Origin: an uncultured Flavobacteriales bacterium
GTDB lineage: Bacteria; Bacteroidota; Bacteroidia; Flavobacteriales; Crocinitomicaceae
Direction of reading: 5' to 3'
Assembly: GCA_946478775.1 (NCBI GenBank)
Contig: CAMLDR010000207.1
Coordinates: forward strand, 1 to 6,837
Length of the DNA: 6,837 nt
Each line of letters begins with the position of its first letter. The first letter of the stretch is position 1. Under the pieces are notes generated by a model, which saw nothing but the letters and a program-made list of their open reading frames with translations, ran no database searches and was not told the origin of the DNA. Of this stretch, positions 5,630 through 6,837 are shown in pieces. The position numbers and the translations under genes are program-made.

Positions 5630-6837
5630 TCACTCTAAATAAACGGGTTGGGTTTTCCCGTAATCAACCTGGTAATCAAATTTGAATTGTTTTGTTTCGC
5701 CTTTGTTAGTGGTAAATTTCCAGGTCAAAATCCCGGTTTTTTCATCCAGAACGGCGCCGTCAAACGTTCCTCGTTTCACCTTGATGTCGTCATTGATCGA
5801 GATAGGGAAGTGGTCTTTCACGATGATCGGAATGGAAGCCCCTCCGTTGTTCCGGATGGTGAAATCCCAGGTCACCTCATATTTGTAGCGATTTCCAAGC
5901 AAACGGGTTTTACTCATTTCCTCACTGCGCTTTCTTTGAACAACCAATTTTTTGTCTTTTCCTAAGGAGAAACTCAAAGTATCTTTCGAAGAGTTCACAT
6001 CGATGTAGCTTTTACCAATGTAGGTCCCGTCGAAATACAAATTAGATTCTCCGTTCAATAAATTCAGTTTTTCCCAACCCGAGATTTGTGCCACCAAATA
6101 AACCGATTCGTCTAGTTTGGGAACGGCGTGATATTCGTAATCCGCTTTCATATTATAGGTTGCAATGGCCACTCGGTGATCTGCATCGTCCGAAGGAACG
6201 GAGAACGGAGTTTCGATCTGGAACTCCATGCGCAGGTCTTTTTCTTCCTGGATGGCAATTACTCCGGGAGTTACTGATAAAACACCAGCAACATCCTTAT
6301 TAGCTCCTACGCTTGGGATGCGTTCCAGTTGCTTTTTGTCTAGTTTTGTGATACTCTTTTGAACATCAGAGACCATGCGTTTAGATTTTGTATGTTCAGT
6401 AATCATAACTTCATCTAGGCTTTTCTCGAAATAGTCAGCTTCTGCATCTCCTCTGCTTCCTCTCATCTGATAGTTCAATGTTTCCATCGCCACTGCTTCC
6501 GGGTACAATTGTGTTTTGATATAAGGCGCATTGATGTTGACGTATTGCGAACGATATCCCAGATAAGTAATGGTATAACTGCGTTCGCCCCGTGGAACAG
6601 CAAAGGTGAAATGTCCGGCAGCGTCTGTTGTGAAACTGTTCAGCGGATTGTTGTTCATCGAGATTTTTGCAAAAGCCAGAGGTTCACCTGTTGTTGCATC
6701 GGTAATTTCTCCATGGATGGTTTCCCCGTCAAAATTGTATTCCGGAATATAGCGGTCAACGATTTGCTTTCTCGGAGCCGGTGTGTAGTAGTTCACATAC
6801 CAGGGATTCAATGTCGGTTCCTGGGTGTTGTCGTAAG
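5630..6837 (-). CDS. second MuiA-family DUF4139 protein, tandem paralogue, N-terminus beyond window
   Basis: The C-terminal 401 residues are visible; the frame stays open through base 6837. The apparent start near 6811 is a TTG leucine codon inside a conserved stretch (TLNPWYVN), not a real start. By comparison with the neighbouring copy, about 267 residues lie outside: a signal peptide, DUF4140, the coiled coil and the first part of DUF4139. Visible in order are the first-half DUF4139 boundary (YDNTQEPTLNPWYVNYY), a carboxypeptidase-regulatory-like domain (HGEITDATTGEPLAFAKI to ITYLGYRSQYVNI), a 77-residue copy-specific cassette and the second half of DUF4139 to the shared ending GKTQPVYLE. 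Outside the cassette I count about 11 amino-acid differences from the other copy in 324 aligned residues, while many third-codon positions differ. The duplication is therefore not brand new and the flanks are under strong constraint. It is probably first in a tandem operon. Function unknown. Confidence 0.87.
   Translation of the reverse strand, partial: YDNTQEPTLNPWYVNYYTPAPRKQIVDRYIPEYNFDGETIHGEITDATTGEPLAFAKISMNNNPLNSFTTDAAGHFTFAVPRGERSYTITYLGYRSQYVNINAPYIKTQLYPEAVAMETLNYQMRGSRGDAEADYFEKSLDEVMITEHTKSKRMVSDVQKSITKLDKKQLERIPSVGANKDVAGVLSVTPGVIAIQEEKDLRMEFQIETPFSVPSDDADHRVAIATYNMKADYEYHAVPKLDESVYLVAQISGWEKLNLLNGESNLYFDGTYIGKSYIDVNSSKDTLSFSLGKDKKLVVQRKRSEEMSKTRLLGNRYKYEVTWDFTIRNNGGASIPIIVKDHFPISINDDIKVKRGTFDGAVLDEKTGILTWKFTTNKGETKQFKFDYQVDYGKTQPVYLE
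6245..6475 (-). other. divergent cassette B, TonB-plug-like, inside the second DUF4139 gene
   Basis: This encodes 77 residues that replace cassette A. It starts with NYQMRGSRGDAEADYF, continues with SLDEVMITEHTKSK and KSITKLDKKQLERIPS, then VAGVLSVTPGVIAIQE. These pieces resemble the N-terminal part of Bacteroidota TonB-dependent receptor plugs (LDEVVVT, then ITxxDxxxIPS, then LxxxPGV, then RGSRxxxxxYYIDG). Here, however, the RGSR piece comes before the LDEV piece. The similarity is judged by eye from family knowledge. No beta-barrel follows, so the protein is not a receptor. Confidence 0.65.

Noticed and set aside
6809..6811. Translation start of the right-hand DUF4139 gene at 6811
   Set aside because: The codon is TTG inside a stretch identical to the paralogue (TLNPWYVN) and the frame stays open to 6837, so the true start lies outside the window.
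3579..6837. Diversity-generating retroelement or phase-variation system behind the swapped cassettes
   Set aside because: No reverse transcriptase, template repeat, recombinase or inverted repeats bordering the cassettes are visible in the window, so no active switching mechanism can be claimed.

Overview
The window most likely comes from a member of the Bacteroidota, probably a Flavobacteriales/Crocinitomicaceae-like bacterium. The evidence is: a DAHP synthase fused to a C-terminal AroQ chorismate mutase, an arrangement typical of that phylum; carboxypeptidase-regulatory-like and TonB-plug-like segments in exported proteins; starts without clear Shine-Dalgarno sequences; and one match to the phylum's TAnnTTTG -7 promoter element. 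This placement is inferred from protein features only.

Layout, left to right. (1) Bases 1-688, minus strand: the N-terminal 229 residues of an MFS exporter of the fosmidomycin-resistance (Fsr) family, running off the left edge. (2) Bases 689-912: a divergent intergenic region with four to five 11-bp direct repeats and a second cluster of AATTCGnAATT-type microrepeats. (3) Bases 913-3281, plus strand: a two-gene shikimate operon. It encodes the bifunctional DAHP synthase/chorismate mutase and EPSP synthase (aroA), overlapping by 4 bp (ATGA). AroA carries a His-Ser-rich dipeptide repeat encoded by a hexanucleotide microsatellite. (4) Bases 3282-3578: a convergent intergenic region. It holds a possible 49-residue minus-strand ORF and a perfect inverted repeat that can terminate transcription from both sides. 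(5) Bases 3579-6837, minus strand: two tandem paralogues of the MuiA/DUF4139 family. The downstream copy is complete (664 aa) and the upstream copy is cut by the right edge.

The aro pair supplies the first and sixth steps of the shikimate pathway, plus the chorismate-to-prephenate branch step through the fused mutase. This joins pathway entry to the Phe/Tyr branch in one polypeptide. The tandem DUF4139 genes are of unknown function and encode probably exported proteins with a coiled coil and an inserted carboxypeptidase-regulatory-like beta-sandwich.

The most unusual points are as follows. First, the two DUF4139 paralogues are about 97% identical in protein over 324 aligned residues, yet carry unrelated cassettes of about 73 and 77 residues at the same internal position. 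The cassette of the upstream copy looks like rearranged pieces of a TonB-dependent receptor plug. Second, there is the in-frame (CATTCT)n tract inside a housekeeping enzyme. I see no CRISPR array, tRNA, rRNA or insertion sequence.
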